A stretch of 64,000 bases of DNA, taken from the NCBI GenBank assembly GCA_947561395.2, contig OX387182.1:1188001-1252000 (forward strand), given 5' to 3'. The position numbers and the translations under genes were made by a program. Source of the stretch: Buxus sempervirens (lineage: Eukaryota > Streptophyta > Magnoliopsida > Buxales > Buxaceae). The notes beneath the pieces were generated by a model. The model did no database searches, was not told where the DNA came from, and saw nothing but the letters and a program-made list of their open reading frames with translations. Below, in pieces: positions 1-11,949 of the stretch. Positions within the stretch are counted from its first letter, which is position 1. Each line of letters starts with the position of its first letter.

Positions 1-698
1 AAAGAGTTAGTATATTTTAATGCTTGTTTCCATTGATTAATGAATGCTCTTGTATGCTTGTGCTAAATGTTATGAATGATATGTAAAGATGTATATTGGC
101 ATTATTACATCGGTTTTCGATCTATTGCTATGCATCATGGATTTGAAAAGATATGGCATGAACTGTGTTTTCAAAAGCATGCATAATGTTGCTTACTGGG
201 ACCCTTCGTCTCATCAAATGTGGTTTATCGGTTTTGTTTTAGATCCATCGACGTCTGGAGCTAAAGCTGATAAGGGGAAGGAGAAAGCTTTGGGATACAG
301 AGAGGAGGATTTCTTCAGGCCTGTTAGGTCTCTCTAGAGACATGTATATTGTATTTTGGTTTTATGTAGAGAGAGAGAGAGAGGGATGTGAGATGCTTAG
401 ATGATCCACTTTTTGTAAAACTATGTATATAACTTTTAATGGGTCCTTTTGATACTTTTACTTCATGGCTTATACTTTAAATGCTTTTTGTATAGTTAGT
501 TTTATTGTACACATATAGTATATGTTGCACCCACGTCTATTAGGTATTTTACACAATTGGATATCGTCTATTTTTTAGGCGTTATATACGCCTTTGTTCA
601 AAAAAAATAAATTTACTATCATGTTTATTTAGGCCTGGTTAACATCCCTTAGCTAATCTTTGTCCAAGGGACGAGATGCGGCTTATTGGGGTGTTACA
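1..698 (+). mobile_element. 3' part of an LTR, Gypsy-like, truncated by window edge
   Basis: The stretch is AT-rich and non-coding and ends in GGGGTGTTACA at about 688-698. That is the usual 3' terminus (TG...CA boundary) of many plant Ty3/Gypsy LTRs. It contains a GA microsatellite (about 367-383) and no plausible gene; the 82-codon reading frame at 89-337 has no recognisable domain. The bases after the terminus repeat TTACA, which could be a target duplication, but the other end lies outside the window so this cannot be confirmed. It may be a solo LTR or the 3' LTR of a full element. Orientation is inferred only from the CA-type end. Confidence 0.5.
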
Positions 699-1959
699 TT
701 ACATGGTGGCTGCAGGTCTACCATAGCATGTTGGCAAACAATTTTATCCTGTCCTTGAGAATGCAAACATACTTATTGGTTTTTATATCCTTTTTCTTAA
801 ACCTACTAATATATGAAGGGACATAATTGAAATGGCAAAATAAGCTACATTGTTTATTGCATTCTTGGCAATTTTTTGCAAATTTTTTTATCTTTTTTGT
901 CCAAACGACTTTTCATGACATTTATAAAACTAGTCTTTATAGAGTAACCCCTTCCAATTATTTTCTCATTTTTTAAATCCTTAGAGGCCGGAATGAAATA
1001 TTATGCGATGCTTTACACTTTAATGTAATGCAGTAAAGCATTGCAGAATATTTCATCTCAGGCCCCAAATAATTGCCTATAGGTGTATACTTTTAGGTTC
1101 TTTTGGGTGAATCTCACAACGCGCCACACGGGTATTAAAAAACCTTAGGCATGGTATAATCAAATCGTCCCAAAGGAACTTTCTCAAAATGGTAAAAATA
1201 CTAAAATATCTGCAGGCAAAAACGCGGGAATAAAAATGGAAAAGAAAAACTGGCTCTGCTAAGAACTTTCCAAATACAAGCGAAGAGATGGGATGATTTT
1301 GGATTTTGATTTTGTATCCGTTGCTCTGGCTCGCGGTTTGGAGTAAGCCTGAAAAGTGAAAACCTCTTCCGCTCCTCTCCAACCGCCTCATCAACGTTCC
1401 TTTTGCTTCCTCTAAGAGAAGGTCGGCTGCATCACGGACTGGAATCGCAACTACAGCAACCTTTCTCGTAGCAACAGTCCCCACAACTCATCCGACTACG
1501 TCTTTGATTTCGCTCTCAGTAAGATTAGAAGGCGAGCATTAAGAGATTTTAACTGCGGCGACAGTGAGCTTTCTCGACGATATATCTCTCTCCCTCGCCT
1601 CCCTTTGTCTGTTCATCTCTACATTTCCCATAGTCTTTCCCTCTTCCATCTTCAGTTTCACCCTGCGGCACTCTCTTTTTCTTTCTCTCTCTGTCACTCT
1701 CTGTATGCGAAATACTTGAATACAGATCAATCAGTTGCAAAGAAATTGAAGGTCGTATTCTCATTATTGAGTGATCGATATAATGATCGGCCTCATCGTT
1801 TCAGGTAGATAACACGGGCCGTAATCTGTGGATTTTCGTTTTTTTTTTTTGAGCTTAATCAATCATAATTTACAGATCTGTGTACTCGGATTGTATTCCT
1901 GTGAGGATTCCGATGTTTCTTCTACAATAAGGTTCTGAGGGTTCGTATTTTCTATTATT
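699..1959. other. Flank of the response-regulator relic; no gene seen
   Basis: No convincing coding region is present. 1360-1760 is pyrimidine-rich with many CTCTCT and TTTC tracts, as in plant promoters and 5' leaders. It lies directly upstream of the type-B response-regulator relic, so it may be that gene's former 5' region. Reading frames on both strands here (for example minus 1077-1484) have no domain I recognise and are probably chance. A short foldback at 986-1064 is listed separately. Confidence 0.4.
986..1064. repeat. Short imperfect inverted repeat (foldback)
   Basis: The left arm (986-1017) reads GGCCGGAATGAAATATTATG and on through GCTTTACA. The right arm (about 1033-1064) is its imperfect reverse complement, through TGTAAAGC-type sequence and AATATTTCATCTCAGGCC. 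The arms are about 32 bases with few mismatches around a loop of about 15 bases. It could be a MITE remnant or the core of a larger one; no target duplication was identified. Confidence 0.55.
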
Positions 1960-2004
1960 TTGGATCTATTGCCTCTTGTGTACTCGGATCCAAGTCGACG
2001 GCCA

Positions 2005-2527
2005 GTTCAAGGGTCACTCGAAAGGTCTCTGATGTTGTTTTTGATCAGTTCATGGATAGTCTCAGTTTGTTGGTTGTTGACGATGACCCTCCATGTCTTA
2101 AAATCCTCGAGAAGATGCTTCGGAACTTATGAAGGTATTGAGCTGAATATTTTGTTGCATGTCTTTGAATCATGTTAAATAAACGGGAAAAAAATGGAAG
2201 TTCCATTGTTCTTCTTTTCTGTCCTTTTTTTTATTCTATTTCACATTAACAGAGTAATACTCTATTTTGTGTGAATTTTTTTTCTTTGGCATGATATTTC
2301 ATCTTGATTTATAACGATGGAATTTAGATAGTTCGTGAATGAGATGAAGATTTGTAGAGGAGTGAGTATATTTTGTGAATGATGGTATGATTGGTTGAGC
2401 TAATTTGGGTATTTTCACTTACCAAAATGTCAGCGGGCAGAGGTCATAAGCGACGTCCATGTGCCTGTCATGGATGGATTTAAACTCCTGGAGCATATTG
2501 GACTGGAGATGGATCTGCCTTTTATCA
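2005..2527 (+). pseudogene. Type-B response regulator (ARR-B) receiver-domain relic
   Basis: Two exon remnants of the receiver domain of a cytokinin-signalling type-B response regulator. Exon 1 (about 2028-2134) reads SDVVFDQFMDSLSLLVVDDD and then PPCLKILEKMLRN, the family's beta1-alpha1 segment with its acidic DDD pocket. It reaches a stop where the family normally has RNCLYEV, which fits a small frame-breaking deletion just before the donor GAAG|GT. Exon 2 (about 2421-2527) carries TKCQRAE, with one extra A, joined directly to [20 protein letters not shown]; the roughly 15 residues usually between them are missing. It ends LEMDLPFI at an intact GTAAGT donor. The phospho-acceptor Asp of SDVH survives. 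The next receiver exon and the GARP/Myb DNA-binding domain were not found; the T-rich repeat array starts directly downstream. I infer a dead copy truncated by, or left beside, the array. Family assignment is firm, exact member is not. Confidence 0.8.
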
Positions 2528-3501
2528 GTAAGTACTTGATTTCTATTTTTTTTTTGTCTTTTGTTGATAAATCATGAAAGAAGAACTGGTCCCACTTTCA
2601 ATTGAATTACTTATATTTTGTTTTGTTCAATTCATTTCATTTGCTGAATATCTTAACACTATTTGTGTTTTATTGTGTGATCACTGTACATATTTCTTTT
2701 TGTGTTCATTTGACTAAGTTGTATTTTCCTTTTTAATATATGCTTTATATTGGTGTATTAAAATTTTTTTTTTGTTTTATCGCATTTCATTCCGACAATT
2801 ATTTCTATCTTATAATATTTTTTATATTCTGCCACTCAATTCTGATGTGTCTTTGTCATTTTTTCTTTTTTGTTCATTTTTATTTTTTCATCTTTACCGT
2901 TCTTTTATCACTCGATTTTAACATGTTCCTTTTAACTATTTCCCAAATAAATTTGTGTCCTATTTGGTGATGTGGTGGTACTATATATTTGTATTTTTAT
3001 TTGGTTTTATCATTTATTTTCTTAAATTTATTTCATGATGTTTATTTGCATTATGTTTTTTAACCTTTGCCATATTTTCTTGTCTACTGTTTTTTCTCTT
3101 TTCATCTTTTTATGTCCTTTTAAGAGATTTCACTGTCTAAATTTTTTGATATCTGCTTCTATTTTTTCACTTTGATTAATATTTTGGGTAATTTATTGGC
3201 ATTTATCTTTGTTTATTATTATTATTATGAAGTTCTCTTGGATTTGAGTTTATTTTTCTTTCATCAACTCAATTTCTCAAAATTTGTTTGTATTTTATGA
3301 TTTTACCACTTTTTGGCTTACTTTTAAGTATTAATTAGTTTATGCTCCTCTCATTCTTTAATTTCATTGAGGCATTTGGCAACATTTTGTGTGACTATTT
3401 AAAGGCAAAATTAGAGTTTTGTAATAGTTAAAAATTAGCAATAAAAATTTTTTGAGGCAAGTAGTGGTTTTGCTGTTATAATTTTTATCTTGATTGAATT
3501 G

Positions 3502-3658
3502 CACACCCATCATAGGGCACACATGGAATCATTGTAACTTACGCACGCTATGATCATAGGGCATGCACCACGTTATCATAGGCCACACACCACACTATTG
3601 TAGGGAACATACTGCATTATCATGGGGCACACACCATGTCATTGTAGGGCACTCACTT
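3502..3658. repeat. Minisatellite, about 22-bp period (copy 1)
   Basis: About seven degenerate copies of a unit close to CATTATCATAGGGCACACAC, spaced roughly 22 bases. It is GC-richer than its surroundings. The same minisatellite sits at the equivalent place in copies 2 and 4 (11792-11949 and 27311-27457), so it predates the duplications. Confidence 0.75.
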
Positions 3659-6600
3659 GTTTAGAAAATAGACTCATAAGGGGTAATTCAGTCCAAGTAA
3701 AATTTGTAACAGTAAACCACTACTTCTTTTAAATAATTTTTTTTTAAAGTATCATAAATTTTAAATTATTTGAGAAACCATCAATTAATCTAATTTTTTT
3801 ATGAAGCATGATTAAAATTTAAGCTTTATTTGAAGCTATTTTTTTTATAGTATTTCATATTTTCAATTTCCATGTTTTTGTTCTAATTGATATCACTTCT
3901 TGAATTTATTGATATTTATTTCTATTTTGTCCTTTTATGAAGTATATTTTCCTAAGTCACTTGTCCTTTTTGTCCTTTCATCAGCTATTTTTTTTCTTTC
4001 TTTAAGTTATTTTTCATGCAATGAAGATTTTTTAAAATTTTTTTATTTCCCTATTTTATTTTTTATTTTTCGTAAAATATTGTTGTGTTTTTGCCATGGT
4101 CTTTTTTCGTTGGTATTTTTTTAATCTTTAATATCTCTTATTTTTTGATTCAGTGTGCTATTTTGGACAATTTCTCCAATGGTTTGTGCGTTTTCTTGAA
4201 TCATAAAAGTTTGTATTCTTTACTATAGTTTAATGTTCTTATGATTTCATGTTTTTGTTTTAATTTTTTTTAATAGTTTCAACGTTTTGTCTGTAATTTA
4301 TGTTGTAATGAGTTTTCTATAGTTCATTTTTCTCACAATTTTGGGTGTTTTATGATTTTTTTCTTTACTTTCTGAAGCTATTTTTCTCTTGTGAAATTAA
4401 GGATTTTTCCCTTTTTACCTTTCAACTTGTTATTATCGAAAGGTAATTTTTTTTCCTTTTGTAATTTAGTCTTTTCATATTTTAACTTCATCTTTTTGCT
4501 TTCCTCATTGACTTCGTTATCCAAATTTTTTGTTTAAATCTCATCTTAGTGACACTTATTCCTTTTAAATATCATTTCATTGATTTCTAATTGCTGTTAT
4601 ATTATTTTTATGGAGTCACTATTTTATATTTGATTTTTTCATAGCTTTTGTTAAATTGATGTCTTTGATCATAGAAACATATTGACTTTTTTTACGATTC
4701 ATTATTTTTTAGCCTTTTTACTTATTTCATTTGCTGAATTTTTAAAATTTTATTTGTATTTTATGTTTTAATTTGCTTTTGAATGTTTTCATTTGATTTA
4801 ACTCCGTTTCTGATACTATTGTGATTTAAGTTGTTTATTTTGTATATTCATTTTAGGTTTCTTTTATAAGTTTGTTTTTTAAATGCTTATATATATTTTT
4901 TATTAACCTTTACAGCCATGTATAATTTTTAATTTTATTGATTTAGTCTAAATTTGATTTAGTTCTGTTTTTATTATTTTATTTCCTAGTTTGTCCCATA
5001 GCTTTCATTGTTTAAATTTTCAATTATTTATTCATTTTTCACTTTTTTGATTTAGTATATTTACTGCATTAATTTTGTTTGTCATTTCAACTGATTTCAT
5101 ATAAATTTAGTGGTTAAATATACCAAGTAATATAAAATAATTGTAGTAATTGTTAAGCTTCCTGTTAAGGTATACTACAATACTGGAAATCTAAAGAGAG
5201 AATCAACATCACTAAATTTAAAAGGATAAATGAGTGTAATGAGAGTGTTAGATCGTAATAAAACAGGAGCATAGGTTGAATCGCGAGAAAAACATTCTAA
5301 AACAAAAAAAAAACATAAAAATACAAAGAAATATATTTATAATTTTTCTTTGTATTTTTTTTTAAGGAATGAATGGAAGCTTAAAATGTACTATAATTGT
5401 TTTATATATTTTAATTCCTTTTTAATTCGGTTTTTACGTTTTTTTCCCACATGGTTCCCATTTTATCTTTTTTTTTTTCTGATGATTTAATCGTTGTTCA
5501 CTATTGTGATTTAGTGATTTTTCTTTACTTTCATATCATTTATGCTTTTTCACTAATGTCGTTTTATGTATTTCTTGATATTTATTTGTATTTGTATTTG
5601 TTTTTACATGTTGTTATTCTGATTTAACTGTTTTCTTCGTCTTATTCCTTAAGGTTTATTTTGGACTTTATATCTTTGTTTCATTTTTAAGTTTGTTTCG
5701 TAAAATCTCCCAATTTTGTTTTGAATTTTATTTCTTTAAAGCGTGTCAAGAAGGTTAATGATTATTATTTTTTTCTGTTTTGTTCTTCGATATGTTTTCC
5801 AATTATGTTTTAATTTGTTCTTCCCATATCGTTCCATATTTAATTATTTTACTTCATTGATGTATTCAATTTGGATTTTTGTATTTTGTTCATCTTCTGC
5901 ATTCAAAATTTTTTATATTTATTTCTGTTTTTATTTCAAATTTTCTATTTTAGTTAAATGCATTTATGGAATGTTATATTTCTTTCTTTTTCCTTTTTTA
6001 AATTAAGCTTTACACTTTCTTATCCCTTTTAATTCAATTTATTTAGTCTTGCTTTGATTTGACTGTAATTTTCCATTTTCTTTTGATTTTGCTTTCTTTA
6101 TGGTTTAATGAGATTCATAATAAATAATTTAATTATTTTATATTTTTCTTCTAAGCATATCTTTGTGTTTGTAATTTTGTTTCTTCAATTATTTAATCAT
6201 TTTTCAATTTTACGATTTAGTAACTTTCTTCACGAGCTTTGTCTCTTTTATTTAATCTATTTGCCATATCTCTTGATATTTTTTTTTATACTTTGATTTT
6301 TTTTCTACATATTGTCATTGTAATTTGAATACTTTTCTTTTTTATTTTCTATTATCATTCGTTGAGTTTTTTATTTCTTAATTTTTACATAGGCTTTATT
6401 TTTCCTTTTCATTTTTGTAAGTATTTATTATTTTCCTTGGGTTTTTTTTTTGTTTGATTTTTGACGGAAAGCATAATAAGTGTCTGTATTATTTTAAGAT
6501 CTTTGACATATTTTACCATAATTTTAAGATCTTTCACCTGTTTTACTATTTCTTGGGGTTTTTTTTTTTCGTTTGATTTATTTGTACATGTTTATTATAA

Positions 6601-7765
6601 TTTAAATATTTTTCATATTTATTTTCGTTTAATGTCTTTTTTTTCTGGATTATATAATTGGGCTTCCTTTTTCGAGTTCATTTCAATATATGTGTATATT
6701 TATTTATTTTTATTGAGCTTCATGCTTCTTTTTCCTTTTTAATTTGATTTATTTTGTTTTCTAGATGATAAAATGAATTTTAAAACCCACTAATCAAATG
6801 TAGTATAATGTAGACCTAAAGAATGAACAAATGTCAAAGTCTCTATGATGTGAGGGTAATTCAAATGGGAGACTAATTTGGAGATAAGAAGTGAATTGGA
6901 GATTTTTAACTATGGAGAACTTTAATTGTTTTCGAAGTATTAAATCAGATTCCATTGTTTTTGCTGACATCAACTTGGTAAGGTGGTTTCCTTGATTTTT
7001 CTATGGGTTTTTGTGCTACACTGCTAGTGTTAACTTCTCTTATTCATGGATTTTATATATATTTTTTAATCATTTCCCCTCTTGGATTAAGATTTTTGGA
7101 ATGGAGCAGACGTGGTATTTAATTCAGCAGGCTTTAAAGGTATTTTCCATTTATATCTCATAGCCAAAATTTTAGCTCTCTCAACGGATGCTTCTTGTGG
7201 TTGGATGGTTTTTAAATAGTGAAATATCACATTTTGGTGTTTTAAAATTCAGTTGAATGTTGTTATCTTGTCAACACATTTTTTGTTTGCATGAAACGGA
7301 TGTCTACTTTGCGACAATTAGTAGCACTGCTTGTTATTGATTTCCTTAAAATGTATCTAACAATCATTTGTCGTTATCTTTTCTTTGTTTGCCTATAAAA
7401 ATACTTTGCTCATAAAATCTCTTAACAGGTAATGCAATATTGAATGTTGCACTATTAACGATGTACGGTTTTTATATTCTTGTAGATATACTGTATTGTA
7501 TCACGCGAGATTTCATATTTTGTATTCATGTGTTGTGCGATAGAATAATAAGGGTCAATTTACATGCTTTTGGGCATATGGTTTTAAGTTTTTGAGGAAT
7601 TTATGAGATTTTGACTTTTGCTAGGGCATTGGAGGAAATTTCACAAAACTTTGCAGTTTTACAATAAAATATGCAAACTTCTCTGCCGCCATGTATAGGT
7701 TGGATTTCTTCATATTCATAAGGAATTGGTGAACTAGCATTTAATATTTTGGGAGTTCCATGGTT

Positions 7766-7880
7766 TCTAGACATTATAGATGCATATCATTCTGTTGGTC
7801 CAACAGAATTGGTGAACTGTTGCTGTTTATATAATCTGTCTAGATGTTATAAATGCATGTGATTTTGTTGGTCCAACATG
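7766..7880. repeat. 73-bp tandem repeat with GTTGGTCCAAC palindrome
   Basis: TCTAGACATTATAGATGCAT at 7766 and TCTAGATGTTATAAATGCAT at 7839 begin two diverged copies, each ending in GTTGGTCCAAC. The first copy contains the 15-base near-perfect palindrome CTGTTGGTCCAACAG. The same pair is present in array copy 2 near 15580-15690. Confidence 0.5.
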
Positions 7881-8369
7881 GTTTAGCAAAAGAATTGTGA
7901 CCCTATTTTGTGCTCTATGATGATGGTCTCTTCTCCTTGTTCGTATTATTTCACCCGACACAGAATTTTCCAATCGAGTTGAGGGCCTGCTGTTGTATGT
8001 TCTCTTTTCGTGTATGATTGACTTTCTGGCCTTGAAGTCAAATTTGGGACTTGATCCTTCTATGCTTAAATTGATTTAGTTAGAGAAATGGCCGAATAAA
8101 TGTGGTGAAAGCATTTCAATTGGCACTTTAGGCTGTGTTCTCACTTAATGGGGTTATAATTTTTAATCTTGGCTTCTAGTTCTTGTGACTCATCCATTGA
8201 TGTCTTTAACTCAATTACATTACTCCCAAGCTTTGAAAAATCCTTGTTGCCTATATTTTGGTGCACAGAGCATGGCTGATTCAATTGATTTCTTGGGAAA
8301 AGTTTTTTGTTTATTTGCTTGGTTTTCATCTATGGATTCTTGTTCATAATTGTTTTGATGGTTGTGAGT

Positions 8370-8716
8370 CCAAAGACTATTTAAGTTCACATAAACAAAT
8401 CAGCACTCTTTACTTCTTTCAATGGTAAAAACGTCAACTGGCAGTATGCAAATAAAAGTTCTCATATGATCACAGCCATTTTCAGAAATAATGCCAAGAG
8501 AGTTCTGGAAAAGCTATCATTATCCATGTTATCCTGATCCATAATAGACAAAGATCCACTTGGTCGGGAAAGCAAACATAGGGTTACCTTAGTTGCATCC
8601 ATAAAAAAATCAACCCAGGAATGTTGAATCCTAATATGAAAAGCATAACTCTGATTCCAAGTAAACGAAAAAGAATAAAAGCCGAGACAAATGACAGAGT
8701 CAAGCATCAACACTTC
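8370..8716 (-). repeat. Segment inverted in copy 1 relative to copy 2
   Basis: Read on the minus strand, 8716-8370 matches 18950-19580 of array copy 2 in order. Shared landmarks are CTTGACTCTGTCATTTGTCT, GGATAATGATAGCTTTT, and the stretch ending GTGAACTTAAATAGTCTT. Flanks on both sides (GTTCATAATTGTTTTGATGG on the left, AAGATGAGAAATGGCAACTA on the right) keep the plus orientation. Copy 1 therefore carries a local inversion with some internal loss. Confidence 0.7.
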
Positions 8717-8989
8717 AAGATGAGAAATGGCAACTAGAAATGGTAGACTAGCCCTTTTATTATCTCTTTATAGTCTTTCATTAAGCAACTTATAATTAAA
8801 GTATTTTGCACTTGTAGAAACTAAACAACCTAAACCTCCTTTCCTTGAAGTATGGTCGTTAATTTGTGGTTAGTGTTTGAATCTTTGCTTTTCACTTATC
8901 ACGTTCAATGAGTTCTTCCACATTTCGAGGGTTTGTAGCTTACACAATGTTTTACTAATGAGTTTTTCTGCATGTTATGGGGTTATAAT

Positions 8990-9089
8990 TTGGAATCTGG
9001 AAAACCTGGAAAGTTATAATCTAGAATCTGGAAAACCTGGAAAATCTGCAATTTGGAATTTGGAAAATCTGCAGTCTGGAATCTGGAGT
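8990..9089. repeat. CTGGAAAACC short tandem repeat
   Basis: About five imperfect copies of an 18-20 base unit containing AATCTGGAAAACCTGGAAA. It is one of the few A- and G-rich tracts in the array and is shared with copy 2 (about 19960-20023). Confidence 0.6.
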
Positions 9090-11791
9090 GATTTATTATT
9101 TTTCAATTTAGTAATTTTCCGCCTGCCCTTTGTCTTTTTCATTTATGTTCTTTGTCTAATTTTTTGATATATATTTGCATTTTATACTTTGATTTGTTTG
9201 TACATGCTTTCATTATAATTTAACTATTTTTCCTTTTTTGTTATACATTAAGGGTTTTATTTTGGGCTTTATTTTTAATATTATCGTAGGAAATATTTAT
9301 TTCTTTCCTTTGGTTTTTTGTTTAATTTATAATGAAAAAATATAATGTATCTTTACTATTTTAAGATGTTTGACATCTTTTACCATTTGGTTTTAATGTG
9401 CTATTAGTATAACTTTCATTTTCTGATTCTTTTCCTTAAAGATTTATTCATATTTAATGTTTGTGATATATTAATTTTCTACATGCCCTTTGTTTGTCAT
9501 TTTCGCTGATTTAATTTGTGCTATAATTTATTTCTACATGTTTTTATTATAATTCAACTATTTTTCTTCTTTTGTTTTTTCTTGAAGGTCTTTTTTTTCT
9601 TTTTTTCTTTTTTGTTTTTCGGGTTATCGTATTAGGTTTCTAGTAAATGTCTATATTTCTTCTTTTATTAAGTTTCACGCTTGTGTATGCTTTGTGATTT
9701 TATTGATTTTCATTTTCTACTTGATAAAATTAATTTCAAAACTCATTAATCATTCTTTTTTGTTTCCCGTTGGAGATTCTCATTATTTTATGGGCTGTCT
9801 TATAGAATGTATTTGTTGGTCATAATAGTGTCTTGAAATGCACCAAAGACCTTAAAGATAACTTATTTTAACCTAGATCCTTTCTAGGTAGCCAATAAGC
9901 CAAGAAAATTCACGTAATAGCTTTAGAGTAGAACACTGTATGCGGTAGACCCAAAATATGAACAAAGGAATTCCCAATGATATGTGGGGAATTCCATTGG
10001 GACACTGATTTGGGGATAACAACTGAATTGGAGATTTTTTATCTACGAATACCCGATTAATAAGGTACCCTCCTATACATAGAGCATCTGACCAAAAACA
10101 TTTCCAGACTTGAAGTAAAGAATAAGAACCCCTTTGTTACCTCCAACAAATGACAACTCTTTCGTTTACTTATTTTTCTTTTTTAGGTTCCCTTTATTAT
10201 GTTTATACTTCTTTTCTTATTAAGATCTACACTTATTTGTGGTTAATTTTTTTCACATGTTTTTAATTGATTTTGAGTCATTATTTTCTAATTGTTTTTA
10301 GGTAAGTATGATGTGAAACGGAATTAGTATTTTTGTACCTTTATATTCATTGAGTTTTTCTAATGTTTTCTTCTTAACTTGCTATTTTCAAAATTTTTTT
10401 AAAAGATTTATTTGTTTTTCACTTTTCTAATTTAGTAATTTTTTGCATTCATTTTATTTGTCGTTTTCACTGATTTCATTTTGGTGAAGTTATTTGATAT
10501 TTATTTGTATTTTTATATTTGATTTGTTTTTACCCTCTTTTATTGTAATTTATCTATTTTTCCTCCTTTTTATGCTTTAATTGTCTATTTAGGTTTCCTT
10601 TCTAAGCTATTTTAAATAAATTTTTATATTTTTTATTTAGAGTATTATATTTTTCAAATATCTTCCTTTCTTAAATTTTTTTGGCATATGTGTAAATCCT
10701 TTTTTAAATTAAAGTTAATAGTTTTGTCCTTAATTTTATAAATTTAGTTTTAATCTCATTTTAGTTTTATTTTCCATTCTCCTTTTTTTTTTCTCTCTTT
10801 TGTTGATAAATCATGAAAAAAGAACTGGTTCCACTTTCGATTAAATTACTTGTATTTTGTTTTCTTTAATTCTTTTCATTTGCTGAATATCTTAACATTA
10901 TTTGTGCTTTTATAGTGTGGTCGCTGTACATATATTTTTTTTTTTGGTTCATTTGACTTGGTTGTATTTTCTTTTTTAAAATATGCTTTGCACTGGTGTA
11001 TTTCTTTTTTCCTTTTTTTTTGTTTGATCACATTTCATTCCAACAAGTATTTCTATCTTATACTATTTTTTATATTTTGCCATTCAATTCTAACGTGTCT
11101 TTGTCAGTTTTTTTATTTTTATTTTTTTGTTTTCATTATTTTATTCTTTACAATTCTTTTATTACTCAATTTTAACGTGTTCCTTTTAACTATTTCTCAA
11201 ATGATTTAAGCTTTTTCTTTAATTATTGAAAATTTGTATCCTATTTAGTGATTTGTTAGTACTATATATTTGTATTTTTATTTGGTTTTTCATTTATTTT
11301 CTTAAATTTATTTCGCAATATTTATTTGCATTATGTTTTTTTAACCTTTGCCATATTTTCTTGTCTACTTTTTTTTTCTTTTTTCATCTTTTTATGTCCT
11401 TTTAAGAGCTTTCACTTTCTAAATTTTTTGATATTTATTTCTGTTTTTGTAGTTTGATTTATTTCTTGGGTAATTTATTAGGATTTAGCTTTGTTTATTA
11501 TTATTATTATGAAGTTATCTCTTGGATTTTATTTGAGTTTATTTTTTTTTTCATTAATTCAATTTCTCAAAATTTTTTTGTAGTTTATGATTTTACCACT
11601 TTTTTGCTTACTTTTAAGTATTAATGACTTTCGTCTGTTCTTATTCTTTAATTTCATTGAGGCATTTGGCAATTTTTTTGTGCGACTATTTAAAAGCAAA
11701 ATTAGAGTTTAGTAATAATTAATAATTGGCAATAAAAAATATTCAAAGCAAGTAGTGGTTTTGTTGTTATAATTTTTATCTTGAGTGAATT

Positions 11792-11949
11792 GCACCATTC
11801 ATCATAAGGCACACATGGAATCATTGTAAGTTACGCACCAAATTATCATAGGGCATGCACCACTTTATCATAGGCCACATACCACACTCTTATAGGGAAC
11901 AAATTGCATTATCATGGGGCATGCACCATGTCATTGTAGGGCACACACT
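11792..11949. repeat. Minisatellite, about 22-bp period (copy 2)
   Basis: Equivalent of 3502-3658 in array copy 2, with the same order of degenerate TCATAGGGCA-type units. Individual units differ by a few substitutions. Confidence 0.7.

Larger units (their letters stand above)
2555..10790. repeat. Array copy 1 (about 8.2 kb unit)
   Basis: The unit starts at TCTTTTGTTGATAAATCATG (about 2557). The same start recurs at about 10797, so the copies are in direct tandem. Order within the unit: T-rich block; 22-bp minisatellite (3502-3658); T-rich block (to about 6770); a less T-biased segment (6780-8870) with landmarks such as GCTGACATCAACTTGGTAAG; an inverted sub-segment (about 8370-8716); a tract of CTGGAAAACC repeats (about 8990-9090); then a second T-rich block. 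No gene was found in the less biased segment. Confidence 0.75.

Noticed and set aside
1077-1484. 135-codon minus-strand frame
   Set aside because: No domain, and lies in the pyrimidine-rich leader-like region of the response-regulator relic. Probably chance.
3502-3658. CRISPR-like regularly spaced repeats
   Set aside because: Units are contiguous and degenerate with no unique spacers; it is a eukaryotic minisatellite.
2740-6742. Many open frames of 60-96 codons rich in Phe, Leu, Ile and Tyr (also at 10958-15209 and 26374-28082)
   Set aside because: They are translations of poly-T-rich repeat DNA, have no domains or conserved start context, and recur wherever the repeat does. Not membrane proteins.
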